The notes beneath the pieces are model-generated. The model saw only the letters and a list, made by a program, of their open reading frames with translations, searched no databases and was not told where the DNA came from. A stretch of 39,619 nt of DNA from a virus, in IMG/VR virus record IMGVR_UViG_3300017708_000561, positions 1-39,619 of that record, one strand, 5' to 3'. A program made the translations under genes and the position numbers. Positions 15,986 through 23,182 of this stretch are shown piece after piece (positions within the stretch are counted from its first letter, which is position 1; every line of letters starts with the position of its first letter).

Positions 15986-16774
15986 TTAAAACATATTTAA
16001 TTGGTTACTAAGTACAGCTGCAAACGTGTCTGCATCTTCTTGCATTTCTTTATTCAGATTACCAGTGTGATCAAGAAAGAAGTTGTGAACATCTATATGA
16101 TCTTGCATCCAATCTGATGGGTGTGATTGCTTCATAGCAAATGTGACATTATTATAAAGTTCCCACATGCTTCCCTGTGCACCATAATTGTGAGTTGGAA
16201 CATTAAGCTCTTTCTTAATAATGTTCATTTGTGATGATGAGATAATTTCTTCTTGAAGAAACAATCTACCTATCACCTCAGCTTGAACTTTGTCTGTAGC
16301 CTCGTACTGCTTTAACGTATCACGATCACTCTGTAAAGTTTGAAAAGCATCTCCACCACCTTTGATGTACTCTGATATAGCTGATGGTGTAAAAGTTTGT
16401 ATATCTCCCTGGTGTTTCTTTCTAAACGCACCGTGATCACCTTTCACCATACCATTAGAACAAATAATAATACTTGTACCTAATGCAAACTTGAGTGATA
16501 AACTTCTGTCATAACTGTTCTGCCATCCAATTTGTAACTTCATTTCAGAATCAGCAACGTTAGCTATAGTGTAGCGTCCATTTGCTACATTACCTTCTCT
16601 TGCTGTAGAATAGTTTTGACTCTCAAGCTTATATCCTGACTGGTATATACTTTCAAGTGTTAAGTCTATAAGTTCTTGATGACTTACAGGTTTATAGGTT
16701 TTTGTTTCTTGGGGAATTGGTGCTGACAGCATAGTATTTCTAGCCTCAACAGCATTTGTAATTGCTCTTTTCAT
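15986..16774 (-). CDS. DUF932-like protein with C-terminal clamp-binding motif
   Basis: 262 aa. Residues 85-112 (WQNSYDRSLSLKFALG then TSIIICSNGMV) match the core of DUF932, a plasmid/phage family of unknown function: an NSxDxS turn, a glycine-rich strand and a CSNGM segment. The last residues read SNQLNMF; QLNMF at 258-262 fits the bacterial sliding-clamp motif QLx(L/M)F. The DNA polymerase here ends NQLNLF, so two proteins share this tail. It lies next to the primase gene (2 nt). A clamp-bound replication accessory is inferred. Confidence 0.72.
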   Translation of the reverse strand: MKRAITNAVEARNTMLSAPIPQETKTYKPVSHQELIDLTLESIYQSGYKLESQNYSTAREGNVANGRYTIANVADSEMKLQIGWQNSYDRSLSLKFALGTSIIICSNGMVKGDHGAFRKKHQGDIQTFTPSAISEYIKGGGDAFQTLQSDRDTLKQYEATDKVQAEVIGRLFLQEEIISSSQMNIIKKELNVPTHNYGAQGSMWELYNNVTFAMKQSHPSDWMQDHIDVHNFFLDHTGNLNKEMQEDADTFAAVLSNQLNMF

Positions 16775-16776
16775 TT

Positions 16777-17784
16777 TTATTGTATTATGTTTTTATTTAT
16801 TAAATATTCTTCTATCACTTTGAGTCCATGAACTCTTGCAAGATCTGCCCAGTCTTTAATCCCATCTTTTAGGAACTTTCTGGGTACATTGCAATAATCA
16901 AATCCAAACATCTCAGTAATCTTCTTACTATTAGATACGCCTGTTTCATCGCTATCGAACGATAGTATTTGTCTGCTTGAGTTATCCAACAAGAACTGTA
17001 CATTCTCATCAGAGAAACAGCCCATACCTTCATTCTGAACAGCACAACAACATGGATATAACTTTTTCATAACCATGTAGTCTTTCTTACTCTTGTTGAT
17101 AAATGCAACATCACAATCTTTGATGTCATCTTTACCATCCATAGCAGTGATTGGTACATTATTAGGCATCCACTTCCATTTTCTATCAGAGAATGGTCTA
17201 TATATTTTCCAGTGACCATCATAGAGGTATCCAAACCTAAGCTCATTGTCTGGTATAACAATACGCTTCTTGTTTAGATACACTTCAGCAATTGAGAATA
17301 CGTTGTTAGCTTTAAGATCCTCAATATCTTGATAGTATTCATTCCAGTAAGCTAATTCTTCATGTGTGAAAGCTCTTGTCTTCACCTGAATAAAAGAATA
17401 ATCTTTTGCTACCATCTCTGGTTGAGAATAAGACTTAATTATCTTCTTATATTCTTTTGAATCAGATCCTGAACTTATTCCTAAGTTAAAATCATTATCA
17501 ATCTTAATTAGCACTTCATGAAATGTAGGAATGTTATAGAGTTTTTTTACAAACTCAAAACAATCTCCTTTCATACTAGTATCACCAAAGTCAATAAACA
17601 TTATAGTGTCTCCTCTAACTCCAATCAGGAATGATGGATTCTTCTCATCTCTGAACGGAGAGTATGTTGCTTGTCCTAGCTTCCAACCATTATTAGGCAT
17701 ATAAAACCTGAAGATATCATACTCTGATATTTTAGACAGTATTAGCTCTGCACTTATACGTACATACTTCTTTCCTTTTATCAT
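16777..17784 (-). CDS. DNA primase, phage TOPRIM type
   Basis: 335 aa. The start of the protein (SPFRDEKNPSF at 42-52, then FIDFGDTSMKGDCFEFVKKL to 82) has the shape of the DnaG CHC2 domain, but the zinc cysteines are gone. A TOPRIM core follows: VAFINKSKKDYMVMKKL (226-242), the variant used by many phage primases in place of the VEGxxD form, NEGMG (251-255), and FDSDETG (276-282) with the metal-binding Asp pair. Known role: makes RNA primers for lagging-strand synthesis. The helicase is separate, at 20552-21616. A terminator lies only 11 nt upstream of the start. Confidence 0.85.
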   Translation of the reverse strand: MIKGKKYVRISAELILSKISEYDIFRFYMPNNGWKLGQATYSPFRDEKNPSFLIGVRGDTIMFIDFGDTSMKGDCFEFVKKLYNIPTFHEVLIKIDNDFNLGISSGSDSKEYKKIIKSYSQPEMVAKDYSFIQVKTRAFTHEELAYWNEYYQDIEDLKANNVFSIAEVYLNKKRIVIPDNELRFGYLYDGHWKIYRPFSDRKWKWMPNNVPITAMDGKDDIKDCDVAFINKSKKDYMVMKKLYPCCCAVQNEGMGCFSDENVQFLLDNSSRQILSFDSDETGVSNSKKITEMFGFDYCNVPRKFLKDGIKDWADLARVHGLKVIEEYLINKNIIQ

Positions 17785-17794
17785 AAGTTTTATA

Positions 17795-17828
17795 TTAAAA
17801 AAGCCCTCAACATTTCTGAAGAGGGCTA
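17795..17828 (-). terminator. Rho-independent terminator after the SSB-like gene
   Basis: Minus strand: AGCCCTC (17827-17821), a 12-nt loop, GAGGGCT (17808-17802), then six T. The stem is seven perfect pairs. It lies between the SSB-like stop and the primase start with no room for a new promoter, so it probably works as a partial stop that gives more SSB-like protein than primase. Confidence 0.9.
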
Positions 17829-17847
17829 TTATTATACATTGGTTTGA

Positions 17848-18729
17848 TTAGTAGTCTGACCCATCATCTGATATATAACTATCAGAGGCGACAAGATTAT
17901 CACCAGGATTATACTCTTCTATTTCTTTAAGAATGTAATAGTCTTTACAACCGTACTCACCACTTACACGAACTACAAATCTTTCGTGTGGCTTAAGCTC
18001 ACGTGGTTTTCTAGATCTCAAACTATCTAGTGTTCTTTTGTCTGTATAGTCTACTAGTCTGAATTGCTTCATGGTATAACCGCCCAAGAATCCTTTGTTA
18101 TAGATACCTTGATACTCTTTAGTTTCACCATCACGTTCTTTAACAACAACAGTTGCCAGTGCTACAACAGTATTACACCATTCACCTTCCACTTCACCTT
18201 TAAGATCACCAATATTACCACGCATAAGTTTCTTCCAATCTAGTTGAAGAACTGTATCTGCATGACGATAGTCTAACTTACCTAACCATGTACGAACAAA
18301 ATCATACAAGTCTTCCTCACCAACATACGCAACACGATAATCACGTCCTTTGGTAAACCAATCCCATAGATCAGCTTCATCAGCAGCCCAGGCTGTCATA
18401 CCTACACTATTTATGTATTGTTTTTTAGTTCCATCACGGTTCTCTCTTTCCTTATCTTCCAAGAAGAAACTCACTTTGAATTGATTATCTGTCTTGATTT
18501 GTCTTAGCCAAACATCTACACGAAGGTATGTATTACCATCTTTAGTAGTTCCTAGATACTCAGTAGCTTTGCTATCTGGATTTAGTTCCATTCCAAGGAC
18601 TGTACTATACTCTTCTATAGTTGGATTAATTGCAAGTATGTCTGCTTCAAATAGGCCTACTTTCTTTGGGTAAGCTGTGTTTTCACTGTTTATTGCGGAT
18701 TCTCTTTTTACTCCTCCAATTGTACTCAT
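17848..18729 (-). CDS. Putative single-stranded DNA-binding protein
   Basis: 293 aa. No catalytic motif. Reasons for the call: position between primase and a Sak4-like ATPase, its own terminator (high level expected), aromatic-rich middle (MTAWAADEADLWDWF, QLDWKKLM), and an acidic C-terminal tail ending DDGSDY, typical of phage SSBs where the tail recruits partners. The N-terminus is serine/asparagine-rich and probably flexible. No OB-fold motif can be proven by eye, so the function is inferred from context. Confidence 0.5.
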   Translation of the reverse strand: MSTIGGVKRESAINSENTAYPKKVGLFEADILAINPTIEEYSTVLGMELNPDSKATEYLGTTKDGNTYLRVDVWLRQIKTDNQFKVSFFLEDKERENRDGTKKQYINSVGMTAWAADEADLWDWFTKGRDYRVAYVGEEDLYDFVRTWLGKLDYRHADTVLQLDWKKLMRGNIGDLKGEVEGEWCNTVVALATVVVKERDGETKEYQGIYNKGFLGGYTMKQFRLVDYTDKRTLDSLRSRKPRELKPHERFVVRVSGEYGCKDYYILKEIEEYNPGDNLVASDSYISDDGSDY

Positions 18730-18754
18730 AAATTTTAATTTTAATTGTTATTTA

Positions 18755-19423
18755 TTAATTATAATACTCTACTATACTATCTCTTACTGCCTGTAGATTG
18801 TTAGGTATTCTTGTTGTTTCAAACATACCATCTGGACTCTTTGCAGGCTTCTTACGAAATCTATTTGTTAGAAATTCATACGTAGCTCCACTCTTAGTTT
18901 CTTCTACATGAGTATACAAACATACAGTTAATAAACCTTCTAACAATACTTGATTGTCAATAAGTTTACCAGCTGTTTTAATTTTGTATCCTACTATCTC
19001 TCCACTGTCTTCTATAGTTTCAGGGTGAGAGAAATAAAAGATAACTAGGTCATCACGTAGTGCTCTAGCTGTTCTAAACATGTCAACCATGTCTTTAGCC
19101 ATTACACTAAACTTTGTAAATCCAGTCTCCATAGCTTTCTCTACCATTCTGAAACCCATTAAGTAATTACTGTCTTCTATGACAATAGTTTTGATGTGTG
19201 GGGCTTTCTCCGAGATAGTTCTAAGCAACCTTGTAATGTCAGTTGGATCATCTACTTCTTTGTAATTTTTGTTTTCTGTGTTGTAAAGTTTTTGAGAACC
19301 TTTAAAGGGTAACTCTTTCTTTGCAACGTTGATAATGTAAGTTTCTTCAGGGTTTAAGTGCTTTACTGCTGTTGACTTACCTGTCCCTGTTTCGCCAACA
19401 ACTCCAATTAATTTTGAACTCAT
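18755..19423 (-). CDS. RecA-fold ATPase, Sak4-like (AAA_24)
   Basis: 222 aa. Walker A GETGTGKST at 10-18, Walker B TIVIEDSNYL (79-88, E83/D84), and a sensor strand VIFYFSHPE (about 126-134). The length and single domain fit the Sak4/AAA_24 group, small RecA-like proteins that help single-strand annealing and work with an SSB. The SSB candidate is the next gene downstream (25 nt). It probably supports recombination-dependent replication together with RecA; that is inference. Confidence 0.78.
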   Translation of the reverse strand: MSSKLIGVVGETGTGKSTAVKHLNPEETYIINVAKKELPFKGSQKLYNTENKNYKEVDDPTDITRLLRTISEKAPHIKTIVIEDSNYLMGFRMVEKAMETGFTKFSVMAKDMVDMFRTARALRDDLVIFYFSHPETIEDSGEIVGYKIKTAGKLIDNQVLLEGLLTVCLYTHVEETKSGATYEFLTNRFRKKPAKSPDGMFETTRIPNNLQAVRDSIVEYYN

Positions 19424-19455
19424 TTTATTTATTTATTTATTAATATTAGGTTTTA

Positions 19456-19463
19456 CAAATATA
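19456..19463 (-). promoter_or_regulatory. Possible promoter -7 element
   Basis: TATATTTG on the minus strand, 33 nt upstream of the Sak4-like start, in one of the few gene-free gaps of this arm. No TTTG is found 19-20 nt upstream, so only half of the consensus is met. Confidence 0.4.
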
Positions 19464-19469
19464 CGATTT

Positions 19470-20555
19470 TTATACGTATTTAATCTTAGTTTTGTCAAAG
19501 AATTCAAGGGCCTTGTTAAGCCATTTATCTTCAACTTTCTCATCAGAGGATATAATATATATCTGTGCTTTCTTGTCTGGAGTATCATATTCCATAGCCA
19601 TACATCTATTAATCTTCTGTGCTAGGTTTTCACCATTACTATCAAAGTAATTGATTATCACCTTGTTTAGTGGTTTGTATGTAACTCCTGTGTTACCAAT
19701 CTTTACAACAGCCATGTGTGTACCCTTTCCTTCTGCGAAGTTTTTAAGTGCATCTTTGTCTTTAGACTTGCTGTGATAAGAGGGTATACCAAGACTATCA
19801 GCTATTGCTGTTACACCACAAAACACTAGTATTCTCTGATCTTTGTTATCATTAAGAATCTGTTTAGTCTTTTGCTTCTTAGCTAAGCTGCTTTGTATAA
19901 GTCTCATACGTGCTAGACGCATGAACATACTATTACCACCAGAGTACATCATCTTGTTTATAACACCACTAAGGTATTTAAACTGCTGAAGCTCTGTTTT
20001 CTTTATTTTCTTTTTACCATACTCATTGCGAGTTATGTTATCTAAAGGTACCTTGACTACTGTTATCTGGTAGTCAGCTATAACACCTTCCTCAATAGCT
20101 TTGTGTATTGGGTAGTCAGCAATCACAGATATACCAAGCTCTTCTTTTAATGTCCTTTTGGTCCATCTAGATAGTGTACCTGTTAACCCTAGTATGTTAT
20201 CATTCTGAGAGAATAAATCTACACAAACACCTATCTGGGCCTCTGAGAGTAAATGTATCTCATCAATAATAACAATGTCAAACTCAGTACCTGAGTGCTT
20301 ATGTAATGATCTGTGAGTTGTATAAGTTACATTCTCATTAGTATAACTCATCTCTTCAAACTCTTCTATCCAAGACTGTTTAATCTTGTTGTCAGGATAT
20401 GCAATCAACATAGTACAATTGTCGTTCATCTGGTTAAGGATGTTGATGGTCGTTCTAATCTTACCAAACCTAGGGCATAAGTTTAGGATCCCAAACTTAC
20501 CATGATTTAGCCAAGTGTCTGCAAATTCTGATTGTCTTTTATCTCTTAATGTCAT
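19470..20555 (-). CDS. SF2 helicase (SNF2/DEAD-like)
   Basis: 361 aa, compact two-domain helicase. Motif I is CPRFGKIRT (27-35) with the essential K32; motif Ia follows; motif II IIDEIH (96-101); motif III LTGTLSR (124-130); domain 2 holds ILVFCGVT and, near the end, a motif VI QKINRCMAM in which the usual GRxxR is changed. crAss-like phages carry an SF2/SNF2 helicase in the same neighbourhood. Likely role: remodelling or unwinding at forks or recombination intermediates. It overlaps DnaB by 4 nt. Confidence 0.85.
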   Translation of the reverse strand: MTLRDKRQSEFADTWLNHGKFGILNLCPRFGKIRTTINILNQMNDNCTMLIAYPDNKIKQSWIEEFEEMSYTNENVTYTTHRSLHKHSGTEFDIVIIDEIHLLSEAQIGVCVDLFSQNDNILGLTGTLSRWTKRTLKEELGISVIADYPIHKAIEEGVIADYQITVVKVPLDNITRNEYGKKKIKKTELQQFKYLSGVINKMMYSGGNSMFMRLARMRLIQSSLAKKQKTKQILNDNKDQRILVFCGVTAIADSLGIPSYHSKSKDKDALKNFAEGKGTHMAVVKIGNTGVTYKPLNKVIINYFDSNGENLAQKINRCMAMEYDTPDKKAQIYIISSDEKVEDKWLNKALEFFDKTKIKYV

Positions 20556-21616
20556 GATATAAAAAATGATTTGTTTATTACAGACTCATAGTCTGCATCA
20601 GTTATATTTCTACGTCTAGGTAGCTCTTTGAACATACCTATCTGACCAAGGAATGCAAGACCAATTCTAATGTCATCTTCACCATAACTATTCTTGATCA
20701 GTCTTAAGCTTCTAAAATACTTACCACCATACTCATCTTTAAGTTTACCTAGATTGTATCCAGATGGGTCTTCAACATTGTAACGCATAGGATCAAACAA
20801 GGCCATACATACATCAGAATCATTCTGTGTAGTAGAACTATCAGCAAAGTCTTCTAGTTGTGGTTCAACATCACCATTCTTTATCCTGATAGGATTAGAT
20901 ATAGATCGATTGAACTGACTAACTACTACTGGTGAGTGACCATAGAAGTCACGTGCATAACGTAACTCATCACTCATCTTGTCAATAGCTGCTTTCTTTG
21001 TTGGCTGATCCCTAGTAGTTTTTAGTAAACCTATATGATCTAGTACAACTAGTGTTATCTCATTAGGGTCATTAGGGACATACACCTTGTTGTACTTGTC
21101 TTGCTGTATTATCTCACCACGTTCTAGCGCATAAGCTTTTAACTCCTTAGCAATACCTACAGGATTCTCAGGACCATCGATGATAGTCACTACCTCTTCA
21201 AGCTTTGTCATATAGTCTTCATACATAAGGAACAAATCATGCTCATCCTTAGTCATCTTTTCTGTCCAACCAAGTAGTTTGTTAACAGGTATGATTACAC
21301 CCTGATCTAGAAATATTTTACGTGAAGTCCACTTAGCAAACTTGTAAGTTCTACTACGCTCCATAGATCTATACCACACCTTCACCTTTATACCAGACTT
21401 TTGTCCTTCTTCAGACATAGCCCAGTCTACAGGATTAAGTACAAATGCATCATCAATGAAGCTAGTCTTACCTGAACCAGTCAACCCACCAATCAAATAG
21501 TACATTGACTTTCTAATGCCAACATACCTATTGAGCCTGTCAAAGCCCATAGGTATACCACCATTACGCCCATCAATACCTTTCTGTACTTCTTTCTTTA
21601 GTAATTCAAAACTCAT
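20552..21616 (-). CDS. Replicative DnaB-type helicase (SF4)
   Basis: 354 aa, mostly the RecA-like motor domain; the N-terminal DnaB domain is missing or very short. Walker A GLTGSGKT (44-51), the conserved arginine/glutamate turn WYRSMERSRTYKFAKW (81-96) equal to the SLEMS region of DnaB, Walker B LVVLDHIGL (189-197, D193), and the glutamine motif VVVSQFNRS. Known role: hexameric 5'-3' fork helicase. It probably acts with the separate primase. Its start follows a 38-aa membrane peptide by one base. Confidence 0.9.
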   Translation of the reverse strand: MSFELLKKEVQKGIDGRNGGIPMGFDRLNRYVGIRKSMYYLIGGLTGSGKTSFIDDAFVLNPVDWAMSEEGQKSGIKVKVWYRSMERSRTYKFAKWTSRKIFLDQGVIIPVNKLLGWTEKMTKDEHDLFLMYEDYMTKLEEVVTIIDGPENPVGIAKELKAYALERGEIIQQDKYNKVYVPNDPNEITLVVLDHIGLLKTTRDQPTKKAAIDKMSDELRYARDFYGHSPVVVSQFNRSISNPIRIKNGDVEPQLEDFADSSTTQNDSDVCMALFDPMRYNVEDPSGYNLGKLKDEYGGKYFRSLRLIKNSYGEDDIRIGLAFLGQIGMFKELPRRRNITDADYESVINKSFFIS

Positions 21617-21617
21617 A

Positions 21618-21734
21618 CTAATATCTTAAATTGTTATCAAAGTCATCTCTATCTTCTGGCCAGATGTATCCACCTATCCATATCATAACTCTTGCTACTA
21701 CTATCCACAATATTATACTAATTATTATTTTCAT
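21618..21734 (-). CDS. 38-aa single-pass membrane peptide
   Basis: ATG 21734, stop 21618-21620, one base before the DnaB start. The peptide begins MKIIISIILWIVVARVMIWI, a clear membrane helix, and ends with a charged tail rich in Asp and Asn. It overlaps the upstream 47-aa gene by 17 nt. The exact fit in the operon and the hydrophobic design support it as real. Function unknown. Confidence 0.6.
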   Translation of the reverse strand: MKIIISIILWIVVARVMIWIGGYIWPEDRDDFDNNLRY

Positions 21735-21861
21735 CTCTCCAGTTTTTATCGTTTGCTAATTTTCTTAATTTCTCAAATGCATTATTCATCTGTTTATCAT
21801 CTGAATAATAATTGCTTTTGATTTTTTTCATCCACTCGTTGAATTCTAGTGTATTTTCCAT
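21718..21861 (-). CDS. 47-aa soluble peptide
   Basis: ATG 21861, stop 21718-21720. It begins MENTLEFNEWMKKIKSNYY and looks helical and charged. The start is 3 nt after the stop of the 209-aa gene. The pattern (short helix, EWMKK, KLRKLA) resembles other tiny proteins of this phage, such as the 49-aa product at 29040-29189. Function unknown. Confidence 0.6.
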   Translation of the reverse strand: MENTLEFNEWMKKIKSNYYSDDKQMNNAFEKLRKLANDKNWRDENNN

Positions 21862-21864
21862 AAA

Positions 21865-22494
21865 TTATATATCTGTTGGACCTCCTGAATTTGAATCTAC
21901 ATCATCCTGATCTTTATTTTGCTCTAGTAGCTCTATAAAGCTTTCATAGGTGCGTTGATTTAAATAGGGAATAGAACCTTGCATAAAACTCATTATATTT
22001 TTTCTCTCACGTACTGAACGATTAACCTTTTGGTCCACCTCATACTTTAGAGCATCTATTAGTTGTTTTGCATTGAATTCTCCTTCCTCTATAATGGTTT
22101 TAAACTTTCTTCTACACTCTTCTTTACCTCTACGTAATGATCTAGTTCCTTTGAACTGTTTGCCATTAATATTGAATGAATCTGTAGGAGGGTATTGTTT
22201 CCACCACTCTTCAAAGTCTGTTGTTATTGGTTTACGTTTTATTATCTTTTTAGTATTCTCATCAGTAACAAACTTCAATAAGTCTTTACCAATGGTTGTT
22301 ATCTTCTCTTCATCCTTAGTTATCAATCCTTTCCTTATTAAACTTTGATGTAGAGCAGCAATCTTCATACTGTCCTCATACAAGGGTTGTATGTCATACT
22401 GCTCTTCAATCAACTTTAGCAAATAAATTAAGTCAAGATTATAACTTTTTTTGATGAGTTCTTTGAATACTTGTGGACTTATGTGCATTCTCAT
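21865..22494 (-). CDS. Putative replisome organizer / helicase loader, 209 aa
   Basis: The first 70 residues look like a winged helix (YLLKLIEEQYD, then LHQSLIRKGLI then ITTIGKDLLKF). The second half (about 88-190) has FEEWWKQYPPTD, a basic turn GTRSLRRGKEECRRKF and IMSFMQGSIPYLNQRTYESF, a conserved-looking helical domain. It lies two small genes upstream of DnaB, where phage loaders usually are. The function is inferred from place and fold; no loader motif is visible. The start may be 22494 or the ATG two codons later. Confidence 0.6.
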   Translation of the reverse strand: MRMHISPQVFKELIKKSYNLDLIYLLKLIEEQYDIQPLYEDSMKIAALHQSLIRKGLITKDEEKITTIGKDLLKFVTDENTKKIIKRKPITTDFEEWWKQYPPTDSFNINGKQFKGTRSLRRGKEECRRKFKTIIEEGEFNAKQLIDALKYEVDQKVNRSVRERKNIMSFMQGSIPYLNQRTYESFIELLEQNKDQDDVDSNSGGPTDI

Positions 22495-22666
22495 CTCTTG
22501 CTGGTTTTTCTACCACTATAGTAGCAGGTTTCTTTTTCTTTTTTTGCTGTTCGTATTGCCACTCTTGCCACTCTGCTTCCATTATGTACTGCTGGTGCAG
22601 CATATTAAATGATTCATCAGCAAAGCGTGATGCGTGTTCCCAGTCTTCGTTAATTAGTTTTGACAT
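22439..22666 (-). CDS. Hypothetical protein, 75 aa, lysine-rich
   Basis: From ATG 22666 (MSKLINEDWEHASRFADES); a longer frame from 22705 would lie further inside the upstream gene. A helix-rich first half (FNMLHQQYIMEAEWQEWQ) is followed by a KKKKK stretch and a polar tail. It overlaps both neighbours: the AT-hook gene by 17 nt and the 209-aa gene by 56 nt. Function unknown. Confidence 0.6.
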   Translation of the reverse strand: MSKLINEDWEHASRFADESFNMLHQQYIMEAEWQEWQYEQQKKKKKPATIVVEKPARDENAHKSTSIQRTHQKKL

Positions 22667-22898
22667 TGCTCTTGTTTTTAGATCCTTTAGGTCTACCTGG
22701 ACCACGTTTTGGTTTATTTACTACTATCTCTGTTCTCTTGACTTTATTCTTACTTCCTTTTGGTCTACCTCTCTTACGTTTTGGTGTTGGTAAGGGTTCT
22801 TGTGGTATTTCTTGACTATCAAAGAACACTGCATAAAGTGTGTAAACTAGTCCTACTAGCATTGCAATAACTGTAAATAATAATACTCCGTTGTTCAT
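22650..22898 (-). CDS. Membrane-anchored protein with two AT-hooks
   Basis: 82 aa. Residues 5-26 (VLLFTVIAMLVGLVYTLYAV then FF) form one membrane helix. A short acidic/proline linker leads to two near-identical AT-hook motifs, RKRGRPKGSK (41-50) and RGPGRPKGSK (65-74), each with the GRP core that lies in the minor groove of AT-rich DNA. Known: AT-hooks bind A/T-rich DNA. Inferred: the protein tethers the AT-rich phage genome, or its replication complex, to the host membrane. It lies between DNA polymerase and the loader/helicase genes. Preceded by a leader of the AACAATTAAAATTAACAATT type. Confidence 0.8.
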   Translation of the reverse strand: MNNGVLLFTVIAMLVGLVYTLYAVFFDSQEIPQEPLPTPKRKRGRPKGSKNKVKRTEIVVNKPKRGPGRPKGSKNKSNVKTN

Positions 22899-22916
22899 AA
22901 TTGTTAATTTTAATTG

Positions 22917-23180
22917 TTAATCTTTAATTCTTAGTCCAAATTGTTCATAAAACCATTGGAACGTTTCTCTTGCTTTATTTGTGTTAAACCTAAACACCTT
23001 TTTGAGTGTCTTCACAGCATACTTATAAAACTCATTATGCTGTTCTCTTGTCATTGTCCAGTTGAAATACCATTTGTCGTCATCTAGTGTGTCTATTAAT
23101 CGCTTTCCAACCATATCTAACTGATACTCAATAAGATGTCTAGTTATGTTACCTCTATTTATCTTAGCTTTTTTCTTCAC
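22917..23180 (-). CDS. Hypothetical protein, 87 aa, basic
   Basis: Begins MKKKAKINRGNITRHLIEYQ and is helical and aromatic (KWYFNWTMTREQHNEFYKYA, then WFYEQFG). No motif recognised. It starts two bases after the polymerase gene region, so it is translated right after PolB and may be a polymerase or replisome accessory; that is inference from position only. Confidence 0.75.
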   Translation of the reverse strand: MKKKAKINRGNITRHLIEYQLDMVGKRLIDTLDDDKWYFNWTMTREQHNEFYKYAVKTLKKVFRFNTNKARETFQWFYEQFGLRIKD

Positions 23181-23182
23181 AT

